Assembly (NCBI GenBank): GCA_017610225.1
Contig: JAFCCM010000018.1
Coordinates: 1 to 29,634 of the forward strand
Origin: Candidatus Aenigmatarchaeota archaeon
GTDB taxonomy: Archaea; Aenigmatarchaeota; Aenigmatarchaeia; CG10238-14
DNA length: 29,634 nt
Direction of reading: 5' to 3'
Under the pieces are notes generated by a model that ran no database searches, was not told the DNA's origin, and saw only the letters and a program-made list of their open reading frames with translations. The position numbers were made by a program, and so were the translations under genes. Of this stretch, positions 1-7,637 are shown piece by piece. Position 1 is the stretch's first letter. Each line of letters starts with the position of its first letter.

Positions 1-1002
1 TCCAGTTTCTTTACCAACTTTATAATCCTCTTCACCATGTCCTGGGGCACAGTGAACCAAACCAGTTCCATCTTCTAAAGTAACAAATTGATCTGATAAA
101 ACGACTCTCCATGCGTTCTTGATATCTTTATGGAATGGAAATATTTCAGATAATGGATGAGTATATTCCATATCTTCAAGATCTTCTCCTAAGACTATTT
201 TTTCTGTTTCATAATCTTTTATTCCACCCTTTTCCATCACTCTATCAACTAGAGCCTCGCCAAAAATTAGTGTCTCATCTCCTACTTTGACATAAGCATA
301 TCTTGCTCCAGGTTTAGCCATTATCCCTGTGTTTGATGGTAAAGTCCAAGGTGTAGTGGTCCAAATCAACAAGTAAGTCTTATCCATTCCTTTAACAGGG
401 AACTTGATGTAAACAGAATTATCACTAACATTTTGGTATTCTATCTCATTATAAGCAACAACTGTCTCACAGTGTGGGCATACAGTAACAGCATATTTGT
501 CTTTGTACAAAAGACCTTTATCAAAACCAACTTTGAACGTATACCATGCCCCTTCAATATACTCATCGCTTAATGTCAAGTAAGGATTATTCCATTTCAT
601 CCATACCCCAAGATCATTGAACTGATTATTCATTATATCCAAGAACTTGGTTGCATATTCTCTACATTCTTTGTTGAATTTCTCAACTCCTAACTTTTCA
701 ATATCTTGTTTGAATTTTAAGCCTAATTTTTTTTCAACTTTATTCTCAATAGGTAGGCCATGAGTATCATAACCTGGCTGAGACCAGACATCAAACCCTT
801 TCATTCTTTTGTATCTTAAGTAAGAATCCTTCAAAATCTTGTTCCATGCAGTTCCTAAGTGAATATAACCTGTAGCATAAGGTGGACCATCTAGAAAATA
901 AAATTTCTTTTTATCTTTGTTTGAATTTAATACCTTATTAGGAATATCATTATCATCCCAGAATTTCTGTGTTTGTTCTTCTTGTTCTTTGATATCACTC
1001 AT
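1..1002 (-). CDS. ileS: Isoleucyl-tRNA synthetase, N-terminal part (cut by window edge)
   Basis: Charges tRNA-Ile with isoleucine in the cytoplasm. I translated 334 codons from the ATG at 1002 to the left edge without a stop; the rest lies outside the window. The class I ATP-binding signature is visible near residue 40 as PYATG followed by GYIHLG (the HIGH equivalent). Then come the family motif GYDTHGLPIE and, in the editing domain, TTTPWTLPSN and the GHGEED stretch at the edge. The GYDTHGLPIE and WMKW contexts fit the archaeal/eukaryotic type. The start is supported by an SD-like GGGAG about 6 bases upstream of the ATG. It diverges from purF across 178 bases. Composition is lysine-rich, as expected for a low-GC genome and unlike the neighbouring purine enzymes. 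ValS or LeuS is less likely given the motifs. Confidence 0.93.
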   Translation of the reverse strand, partial: MSDIKEQEEQTQKFWDDNDIPNKVLNSNKDKKKFYFLDGPPYATGYIHLGTAWNKILKDSYLRYKRMKGFDVWSQPGYDTHGLPIENKVEKKLGLKFKQDIEKLGVEKFNKECREYATKFLDIMNNQFNDLGVWMKWNNPYLTLSDEYIEGAWYTFKVGFDKGLLYKDKYAVTVCPHCETVVAYNEIEYQNVSDNSVYIKFPVKGMDKTYLLIWTTTPWTLPSNTGIMAKPGARYAYVKVGDETLIFGEALVDRVMEKGGIKDYETEKIVLGEDLEDMEYTHPLSEIFPFHKDIKNAWRVVLSDQFVTLEDGTGLVHCAPGHGEEDYKVGKETG

Positions 1003-1038
1003 AATTATCTCCCTTAATCACAAGATTAGAATTTAGAG

Positions 1039-1046
1039 TAAATAAA
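1039..1046 (-). promoter_or_regulatory. Possible TATA box for ileS
   Basis: Read on the minus strand this is TTTATTTA, preceded by purines (AGG). A start site about 26 bases downstream would leave a leader of roughly 15 bases that still holds the GGGAG ribosome site of ileS. The match is moderate and AT-rich background makes chance matches common. Confidence 0.35.
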
Positions 1047-1114
1047 CCTAAAAAGTTAACTGAGAATCCGGTAGACACCCACTCATATCACTGGAATAAT
1101 TAGGATGGGAAGAT

Positions 1115-1122
1115 ACTTAAAG
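1115..1122 (+). promoter_or_regulatory. Possible TATA box for the purF operon
   Basis: ACTTAAAG preceded by GGGAAGAT. Transcription would start near 1144 and give a leader of about 37 bases carrying the SD-like GGTGA at 1172-1176, four bases before the purF ATG. No riboswitch-like structure was recognised in this short leader. The match to the TATA consensus is moderate. Confidence 0.35.
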
Positions 1123-1180
1123 GTTGGTGGTAGAGAGATAAATTTTTGTAAAGGTAAAGATTGTAATTGTTGGTGAATTA

Positions 1181-2701
1181 ATGGGTTGTGGAGTCTTTGT
1201 TGCTAATTCTCTTGTGGATGTTTATAGGGGTATCAAAGCATTAAACCATCGTGGTAAGGATGCAGCAGGTGTTGCAAGACTTTACAAAAGGAATGATGGA
1301 TTAACCATTGATGGTATTAGATGGTTGGGGGATGTTGAGGCTTTTGCGTTAAGTGATTTAAGAAGTATTTTATTTTCAGAAAGAAATATAAATGGAGGAA
1401 TTTTTGTAGGACATGTGAGATATAAAACACATGGATCTTCCGATCCTGAAAGTATCTTGATAGATTCTCATCCCCAGTTAATAGGAGGGAAAATGGTAAA
1501 ACGTCGTCGTCATCTTATAACAAGAGATGCCCAAACAGCTATAGTACATAATGGTCAAGTGGATTTAAAGGGAAAAATAGAAATTCCAAAAGATTTTGAA
1601 ACTGAGATTGACAGTCTTGCATTGTTATTATATTATTTGAAAAATGGATCAGAGAATGTTCTAAGAGATATTCCTGGAGCTTATGTAGCAGCAATTCTGG
1701 ATACTAGTAAATCTTTTGTAACTATCATTAGAGATAGATTTGGAATAAGACCTTGTTGGATTGGACGAGATATAGATAATAAATATGTAGTATCATCTGA
1801 GGATCAAGCTATTACAGCAATAGGTGGGTTCCCAATAAGAGAATTGAATCCAGGGGAGGAAATTCATATTGGAGATAGATTTGAATCAATACAAGTTGTA
1901 AGTCCAAACCTTCATTATTGTTTTTTTGAGGATCATTATCTTTCTAGTGAAAGAGCCAAAGGTGTATGGAATATACGTTACAATCTAGGTGTAGAATTGG
2001 CAAGAGAATATACAAGACAACTAGTTGCTGATAGACTTAGAAGAGATGATCTGAATCTCAATCCAAAACTCTTGTCAGAAGTGATAAGTTCTGAAAGACT
2101 GGGACCAGATGTTATACATAGAGTACTTGAAGAAATTTTTTCAGGAAAAAAAGTTATAGTAACTTATGTTCCTCATTGTCCAGAACCTATGGTCGAAGGA
2201 TTTAGTCAATTGACTGAATTACCACAGAGACAAATATTATACAAAAAGAGATATATTAGATCTTTCATGGAACCTACTCAAGAAGGAAGGTATGAATCAA
2301 TATCAACTAATTTATTTTTATCAGATAATCTTGGTGATTTAAGAGGTACGATAGTCATAGTTATTGATGATAGTATTGTTAGAGGAACTGTATCCAAATA
2401 TGCAATTGAATTAATTCGAAGTAAAAACCCGGAAGAAGTACATTTTCTCTCAGCAACTCCTCAGATAGGTGGAAGAAGAAGAGATGGAAGTTTGATAGGT
2501 TGTGAATATGGAGTTGATATGCCACCAGAAGACAACTTTGCGACTGTTAAATATGGTAAGATACCTCAAATACAACAAGGTATAGGTGCTGATATATTAG
2601 TTTATTTATCTCCAGAAAGAATGTTAAGAGCTTCTGATAAACAACTTAGTGAATTATGTACCTATTGTATTGGTGGACCTCATCCATTTGGATTATATTG
2701 A
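1181..2701 (+). CDS. purF: Amidophosphoribosyltransferase (purine step 1)
   Basis: Makes phosphoribosylamine from PRPP and glutamine, the committing step of purine synthesis. The N-terminal class II glutaminase domain shows the nucleophile region CGVF, the ALNHRGKDAAG segment (about 20-30), GHVRYKT (78-83) and VHNGQ (122-126). The C-terminal phosphoribosyltransferase domain shows RSFMEPTQEGR (360-370) and the PRPP motif VIDDSIVRGT (394-403). Length 506 is near the family's upper range. The nucleophilic Cys is residue 3 (Met-Gly-Cys) rather than residue 2, so removal of Met alone would not expose it. No ATG, GTG or TTG occurs in frame upstream before the stop at 1139-1141, and GGTGA (1172-1176) supports this ATG. 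It is the first gene of purF-purD-purN. Arg is much commoner than Lys. Confidence 0.95.
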   Translation: MGCGVFVANSLVDVYRGIKALNHRGKDAAGVARLYKRNDGLTIDGIRWLGDVEAFALSDLRSILFSERNINGGIFVGHVRYKTHGSSDPESILIDSHPQLIGGKMVKRRRHLITRDAQTAIVHNGQVDLKGKIEIPKDFETEIDSLALLLYYLKNGSENVLRDIPGAYVAAILDTSKSFVTIIRDRFGIRPCWIGRDIDNKYVVSSEDQAITAIGGFPIRELNPGEEIHIGDRFESIQVVSPNLHYCFFEDHYLSSERAKGVWNIRYNLGVELAREYTRQLVADRLRRDDLNLNPKLLSEVISSERLGPDVIHRVLEEIFSGKKVIVTYVPHCPEPMVEGFSQLTELPQRQILYKKRYIRSFMEPTQEGRYESISTNLFLSDNLGDLRGTIVIVIDDSIVRGTVSKYAIELIRSKNPEEVHFLSATPQIGGRRRDGSLIGCEYGVDMPPEDNFATVKYGKIPQIQQGIGADILVYLSPERMLRASDKQLSELCTYCIGGPHPFGLY

Positions 2702-2769
2702 ATGATGAATTAACTTTTCTATCTAATATCAAAACAAACATTTGAAAACTAAATCCTAAAAATTAACCA

Positions 2770-4038
2770 ATGAAAGTACTAGTTGTAGGTAGTGGTGGAA
2801 GAGAACATGCATTTGTATGGAAAATAATGCAAAGCGGTCTTGTTGAAGAACTCTATGCTGCTCCTGGTAATGCTGGAACTGGAATGTTAGGAACGAATAT
2901 TCCTTTGAAAGTAGATGATATTAGAGGATTAAGAGATTTTGCAGAAGATAGGAAAATAGATTTAACGGTTGTTGGACCAGAGAATCCATTGGCAGATGGG
3001 ATCGTAGATGAATTTAAAAGAAGAGGTTTAAGAATATTTGGTCCTAATAGTCAAGCCGCAAGAATAGAATCAAGTAAATCTTATGCAAAAGATATGATGA
3101 GATATAATGGTATTCCAACTGGTGAATATAATGTATTTCATGATTATGGCGAAGCATTAAGTTTTTTAAGAGGTAATTGGAGAGATGATTGTAAATGGGT
3201 TCCTAAAGGAAATGGTCTAGCTGGGGGTAAAGCTGTTTTTGTTTGTAATAGATTAGAAGAAGCTGAACATGTTCTTCGAAGACTTATGATAGATAGAGAA
3301 TTTGGTCCTGCTGGAGATTTGGTTGTAGTTGAGAGAAGATTATATGGTAAAGAGGTATCTCACATAGGTTTTGCAAGCGGTACTACTTTTTTTCCATTTC
3401 CTCCAACTCAAGATTATAAACCCGTCGGTGATGGTAACATTGGACCAAATACAGGCGGAATGGGTAGTTTTTCACCAAGACATGTAAATTCTTCTTTACT
3501 CAAAGAATTTGATGAACGGATAATGATTCCAATGTTGAATGGAATACAGTCAGAAGGTATTCATTATAGTGGTGTTTTGTATGGAGGATTGATGGTAACA
3601 GATGATGGACCTGACGTTTTAGAATTCAATTGTAGAGCAGGAGATCCGGAAACTCAACCAACACTAGCAAGAATGAAATCTGATATTATTCCTTATCTAG
3701 AAGCGTGTATTGATGGCACATTAGATAGAATGTCACCTATAGAATGGGATCCTCGTTATTCAGTCTGTCTTGTTTTAGCTTCCGGTGGTTATCCTATCGA
3801 ATATGAAAGAGGTAAATTGATTACCGGTCTTAGGGATGTAGAAAGAATGAATGATGTGATAGTTTTTCATGCAGGAACTTCACTAGAGGAGGGAAAGGTA
3901 TACACAAATGGTGGTAGGGTTCTTGGGGTTACTGCTTTAGGTGATACTCTAGACCAGGCTAGAGAACGAGCATATGAAGCAGCTGAACGAATACGTTTTG
4001 AAAATAAGTATAATAGAAGTGATATTGCAATTGTTTAA
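2770..4038 (+). CDS. purD: Phosphoribosylamine-glycine ligase (GAR synthetase)
   Basis: Joins glycine to phosphoribosylamine using ATP (step 2). This is a full-length ATP-grasp enzyme of 422 residues. It starts with the family signature MKVLVVGSGGREHA, followed by GPENPLADG, the ATP-grasp lysine region VPKGNGLAGGKAV, GGMGSFSP, and the metal/ATP site EFNCRAGDPETQ. The gap after purF is 68 bases. There is no SD site before the ATG; a weak TATA-like TTTGAAAA at 2741-2748 lies at leaderless distance, so a start of its own is possible but unproven. By hand count it has about 32 Arg and 17 Lys, odd for such AT-rich DNA and the opposite of argF in this window. Confidence 0.96.
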   Translation: MKVLVVGSGGREHAFVWKIMQSGLVEELYAAPGNAGTGMLGTNIPLKVDDIRGLRDFAEDRKIDLTVVGPENPLADGIVDEFKRRGLRIFGPNSQAARIESSKSYAKDMMRYNGIPTGEYNVFHDYGEALSFLRGNWRDDCKWVPKGNGLAGGKAVFVCNRLEEAEHVLRRLMIDREFGPAGDLVVVERRLYGKEVSHIGFASGTTFFPFPPTQDYKPVGDGNIGPNTGGMGSFSPRHVNSSLLKEFDERIMIPMLNGIQSEGIHYSGVLYGGLMVTDDGPDVLEFNCRAGDPETQPTLARMKSDIIPYLEACIDGTLDRMSPIEWDPRYSVCLVLASGGYPIEYERGKLITGLRDVERMNDVIVFHAGTSLEEGKVYTNGGRVLGVTALGDTLDQARERAYEAAERIRFENKYNRSDIAIV

Positions 4039-4047
4039 GGAGATTAA

Positions 4048-4860
4048 ATGGATTATAAACAAATCTACACACCAAGACCAAGAGAATTAATGAGAGTTTT
4101 TGGTATGTTTTCTGGTGGTGCAAGTAGTTTAAAAGCTATGGTCAATGATACAAATAGAGATATTCTATACAGTCTCGTTGGATCTTTTACAAATAACCCT
4201 GAAGCAAGTGGAATAGAACATATGGGAACTGCTGATGTGCCTGTTGAGGTATCTGATTATAGTGATTTCCACAGAAACGGTGGTTCTAGAAAACAATATT
4301 TTGATCAGGTGTCTGAAATAATAAAACCATATGGACCAGATATTATAGTTCTTTCTGGGTTTATGTTAATCATTCCAACTCAATTTTTACGAGAGTATTG
4401 GAACAGAATATTGAATGTTCACCCAGCAAGATTAGAATTATTAACAGGCCCTAGAGTTGATAGATTAAATGTTGGTAATTTATCCTCAAATGGAGTTACA
4501 GGATTAATGGAAGATAATCATTTAGAAAGAAAATTTGTAGGTAACAATCCAGTGTATGATGCTGTTATGGCAGGAGAAGAATACACAAAATCAACAATAC
4601 ATGCAGTAAGACCAGGTACAGATACAGGTCCTATTGTAGTTCAGTCAAGAGAATTTATGGTTGATATTCCACCTGATATGTCAGTTGAAGAGTATTCGAG
4701 CAGACTCCAAGATCAAATGAAATGGAATGGAGATGGTCCTGCTTATCTGAAGGCTTTAGAATTTTTGGCTTTAGGAAGATTAGGTATGGGTGAAGATGAT
4801 ATAACTGTTTTCTTGGATGGTAGACCTTTGCCTTATATGGGATATCAGTTAACAGAATAA
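4048..4860 (+). CDS. purN: Phosphoribosylglycinamide formyltransferase (GAR transformylase), long variant
   Basis: Transfers a formyl group from 10-formyltetrahydrofolate to GAR (step 3). Catalytic residues of the formyltransferase fold can be placed: Asn123 and His125 in NVHPA, and Asp192 in the segment ending DTGPIVVQ. The usual N-terminal FSGGASSL segment is at 21-28. At 270 residues it is longer than the roughly 200 usual for PurN. About 30 extra residues lie between His125 and Asp192, and a C-terminal extension of about 40 residues includes FLDGRPLPYMG. A strong SD, AAGGAGA, overlaps the purD stop and sets the start. Its stop is only 2 bases from the end of the convergent purM. The call rests on the motifs and the purF-purD-purN context. 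Confidence 0.88.
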   Translation: MDYKQIYTPRPRELMRVFGMFSGGASSLKAMVNDTNRDILYSLVGSFTNNPEASGIEHMGTADVPVEVSDYSDFHRNGGSRKQYFDQVSEIIKPYGPDIIVLSGFMLIIPTQFLREYWNRILNVHPARLELLTGPRVDRLNVGNLSSNGVTGLMEDNHLERKFVGNNPVYDAVMAGEEYTKSTIHAVRPGTDTGPIVVQSREFMVDIPPDMSVEEYSSRLQDQMKWNGDGPAYLKALEFLALGRLGMGEDDITVFLDGRPLPYMGYQLTE

Positions 4861-4862
4861 TC

Positions 4863-6023
4863 CTAATTACTATATCCTACAAAATTTAATACCCCACCCT
4901 CATAAGGTTTGTGAAGAGTTGTTCTTAATTCTCTTTCATCACTTCTTCTTACTTCACCGACAATTTGTGCCCTATTCTCTCCTCTTTCATTTATTAGTTC
5001 AACAACACCTTCAGCAGTTTCTAAATTCGGTACAACATATGCAAATCCCATTCCATTGTTTTGTTTTCTATAAGATGTCTCAGGATCCCAACCTGATTCT
5101 TGAATCAATAACAAATGAACTGGTAAAAGTGGCAGAGGATCTGTAATCTCGAATGAAACACCATGACCTGCTCTGTTAAAATTGAGAAGTCCATTTCCCG
5201 TAATATTCACACCATAAATATCTTTATCATCAAATCTTTGTCCTATTAATGCAGCCTCTGCTAAATAAAGTGCTGTTGGAACTTGAAGTGCTTCCAGAAT
5301 TGTTTTTCCTCCTAATATTTCTGGTCTATCATCAAACCTAAATCTTCCTTTGTATTGAGGTTTCCATTCATCTCTATATTCAACATCTGGCGTAAATAAG
5401 ACATGTCTTGCTCCTGTGTATCCATTACTGTGAAGCCCTGATGAGGAAACTCCAACAATCACGTGACCAGGTTGAGGATCTAAATTTGGAACTTTATTTT
5501 TAGCAATGAATCCAGTTAAAACAACACCATAATCTACTCCTTTATTTTGAACACCAAGTGATATCATCTCATCAAGTGATGCTGTTTCTAATTTCCCAAT
5601 ATTAACTTGCCATGGGGCATTTGGTATTCTAATTCTTTCAAGAGCATCAACAAACCCACCCACGATTTCTCCCATGTGTTGTTCTTCAACTTCGGTTTGA
5701 CAAGCTAAATAGAGATTAAGTGAAGAAGGATATGCATATATTAATGGAGCCATATCGTTAGCATTCATCGCAACACCATCTACTGGTGCTAATCGATAGT
5801 TACCAGACCATGCGCTTAAAAAAAGTTTGGTTCCAACACCATCAACACAATGAACAGAATAATGATTTGGATGAACCACGTCATTTTCTCTTAATTCAGC
5901 AAAGAATCCTGCTGTTCTTTGAACTTTTCGATTAGACAACCATGGTGCTCTTGCTAATACATCTTTACCACTTGAAATTGCGATTGCTTCACTTTTTTCA
6001 TAATCTGCTGTGTCTTTTGTCAT
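4863..6023 (-). CDS. purM: Phosphoribosylformylglycinamidine cyclo-ligase (AIR synthetase)
   Basis: Closes the imidazole ring of FGAM using ATP to give AIR (step 5). PurM/PurL-superfamily motifs are present: DGVGTKL near residue 62 (ATP/phosphate binding), VAMNANDMA just after it, the VGVSSSGLHSNG segment in the middle, and NGMGFAYVV in the C-terminal domain. Length 386 is somewhat above the roughly 345 of E. coli. It is the last gene of purL-Q-B-C-E-M. Its ATG follows the purE stop by 3 bases, and the SD GGAGAG lies inside the end of purE, so translation is probably coupled. It converges on purN with a 2-base gap. Confidence 0.93.
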   Translation of the reverse strand: MTKDTADYEKSEAIAISSGKDVLARAPWLSNRKVQRTAGFFAELRENDVVHPNHYSVHCVDGVGTKLFLSAWSGNYRLAPVDGVAMNANDMAPLIYAYPSSLNLYLACQTEVEEQHMGEIVGGFVDALERIRIPNAPWQVNIGKLETASLDEMISLGVQNKGVDYGVVLTGFIAKNKVPNLDPQPGHVIVGVSSSGLHSNGYTGARHVLFTPDVEYRDEWKPQYKGRFRFDDRPEILGGKTILEALQVPTALYLAEAALIGQRFDDKDIYGVNITGNGLLNFNRAGHGVSFEITDPLPLLPVHLLLIQESGWDPETSYRKQNNGMGFAYVVPNLETAEGVVELINERGENRAQIVGEVRRSDERELRTTLHKPYEGGVLNFVGYSN

Positions 6024-6026
6024 GAT

Positions 6027-6518
6027 TCATCTCTCCAATGAAAATGGTTCAAAATAACCTCTTTTCTGGACTTGTTCTCTTCCATATTCAGCTAATCTAC
6101 TTCTTAAATCTGGATCATTTAATGCATACATTTGTACGACAAAAAGAGCTGCATTTTCTCCTCTATTAATTCCAACACTTACAACTGGTGATCCTGGTGG
6201 TCTTTGGACAATAGAATATAACGCATCCATTCCTGCAAGAGGTGCACCTTCTTTTGCAACAGGAACACCTATAACAGGTTTTGTTGTTCTTGCCGCTATA
6301 GCTGCTGGTAAAACTGCTGATAATCCTGCTATTGCAATGCAAACATCATATAAATCTGATTCTAGTGATTCTGCAAGTTGATCAACTTTATCTGGAGTTC
6401 TGTCCGCGGACGCAAGTTCTGTACCATAAGGAACACCAAAATAATCTAATATTCCGGTAGCTTTTATTCCTACATTCGAATCTGATTTTGATCCCAATAC
6501 TAAAAGTACTTTATTCAT
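6027..6518 (-). CDS. purE: PurE-type 5-(carboxyamino)imidazole ribonucleotide mutase or AIR carboxylase
   Basis: Forms CAIR in step 6. The PurE fold is clear over all 163 residues: GSKSD at 9-13 (phosphate binding), SADRTPDK at 37-44, VIGVPV, then GMDALYSIVQRPPGSPV. The active-site motif is normally SAHRTP; here the catalytic His is Asp39 (codon GAC), and the usual GAGGAAHLPG loop reads AGLSAVLPA. Either the chemistry is supported differently or the enzyme belongs to a divergent PurE subgroup. No purK is in the window, so it is unclear whether the substrate is N5-CAIR or AIR plus CO2. A strong SD, GAGGTGA, lies 4 bases before the ATG. It sits between purC and purM. Confidence 0.88.
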   Translation of the reverse strand: MNKVLLVLGSKSDSNVGIKATGILDYFGVPYGTELASADRTPDKVDQLAESLESDLYDVCIAIAGLSAVLPAAIAARTTKPVIGVPVAKEGAPLAGMDALYSIVQRPPGSPVVSVGINRGENAALFVVQMYALNDPDLRSRLAEYGREQVQKRGYFEPFSLER

Positions 6519-6539
6519 TATCTCACCTCATTTTTTAAC

Positions 6540-7616
6540 TCATTCAATAATCCCATAAACTGAAAGTGCATCAGTTATTTCCTCTCTTGGTCTTTCAGGG
6601 ACTGTTAGTGAATGACCAATAATTTTCTCTACAATTCCTCTGTATGTTTCTGATACTCTTATAACTTGTTCTTCTGGAACATCATAACTTGCAGCTAATT
6701 CTCTCCTTTCACCCATTCTACCTCCATCTAGGAGAACATCTCGATTTAAAGTTTCTAATAGAAATTGTCTGAATCCTTCTTTGGAACCTTCAACAATTTT
6801 CCCCTGTCCATATGCACTGGCATTCCACATCCTTGAGGAGTCTGGTGTCCCAGACTCATCGATATATATAATTCTCCAAATCCCACCAGGACCTCTAACA
6901 TAACCAAGTTCAAATTTAGTATCAACAAATAATTCTCCAACATCTTGAAGATGCCTATCTATTAAACCAAATCCTTCTCTTAACAATCTTTCATATAACC
7001 TAACATCTTCTTCTGATCTAAAACCAAGTTCTCTATAATTTCCAAGTATTAATTCCATCGAAAGTTTTGCATCTTCCTCCTCTTTGATACCAGGTATACC
7101 TCTTATTGTACCTTTTGTTGTAGGAGTGAATAGTAATTCATCTAGTCTTTGATGTTGTTGTAAATCATCAGGTAAACGTATACCACAAAATTCTCTTTCA
7201 CCTTTTGAGTAAGATCTCCACATACTTCCAGTAATATATTGCCTTACTACACCTTCAACCATAATGGGATCTGCTCTTTGAACTATCCAAACCAAAGGAT
7301 GAGGAACATCTAGTACATGGTTGCCTGCAAGACCTTCTTCATCAAATCTATCAAACCAATGGTTGGATACAGCGTTAAGAGATGTACCTTTACCAGGAAT
7401 TCCTCCCCAATTAACATCAAATGCTGATATTCTATCACTTATAACCATAGCACCTAACTGAGAATTTGGATCAATATCATAGCCTCTTTTTTCAATTAAT
7501 CTTCTACTATCAGTCATTGGTAACCAATAGACTGATCTGACTTTACCATCATGAACATTTCCTTCATGTCTAATTGGAAAATCATTTGTTCTTAAAAGTA
7601 CTCTTTGTTTATTCAT
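6540..7616 (-). CDS. purC: SAICAR synthetase (long bacterial form)
   Basis: Condenses CAIR with aspartate using ATP (step 7). Recognised motifs include HDGKVRSVYW (22-31), ISDRISAFDVNW, VRQYITGSMWRSY, CGIRLP, TPTTKG, FVDTKFELGY and DESGTPDSSR. Length 358 matches the long form (about 367 residues) that I recall from gammaproteobacteria such as Shewanella, rather than the roughly 240-residue form common in archaea and Bacillus. A very strong SD, GGAGGTTGAT, precedes the ATG. It lies between purB and purE in the minus-strand purine operon. A bacterial origin by transfer is inferred from the subfamily resemblance, which is from memory and not from a search. Confidence 0.95.
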   Translation of the reverse strand: MNKQRVLLRTNDFPIRHEGNVHDGKVRSVYWLPMTDSRRLIEKRGYDIDPNSQLGAMVISDRISAFDVNWGGIPGKGTSLNAVSNHWFDRFDEEGLAGNHVLDVPHPLVWIVQRADPIMVEGVVRQYITGSMWRSYSKGEREFCGIRLPDDLQQHQRLDELLFTPTTKGTIRGIPGIKEEEDAKLSMELILGNYRELGFRSEEDVRLYERLLREGFGLIDRHLQDVGELFVDTKFELGYVRGPGGIWRIIYIDESGTPDSSRMWNASAYGQGKIVEGSKEGFRQFLLETLNRDVLLDGGRMGERRELAASYDVPEEQVIRVSETYRGIVEKIIGHSLTVPERPREEITDALSVYGIIE

Positions 7617-7637
7617 ATTTTATCAACCTCCATTTTT

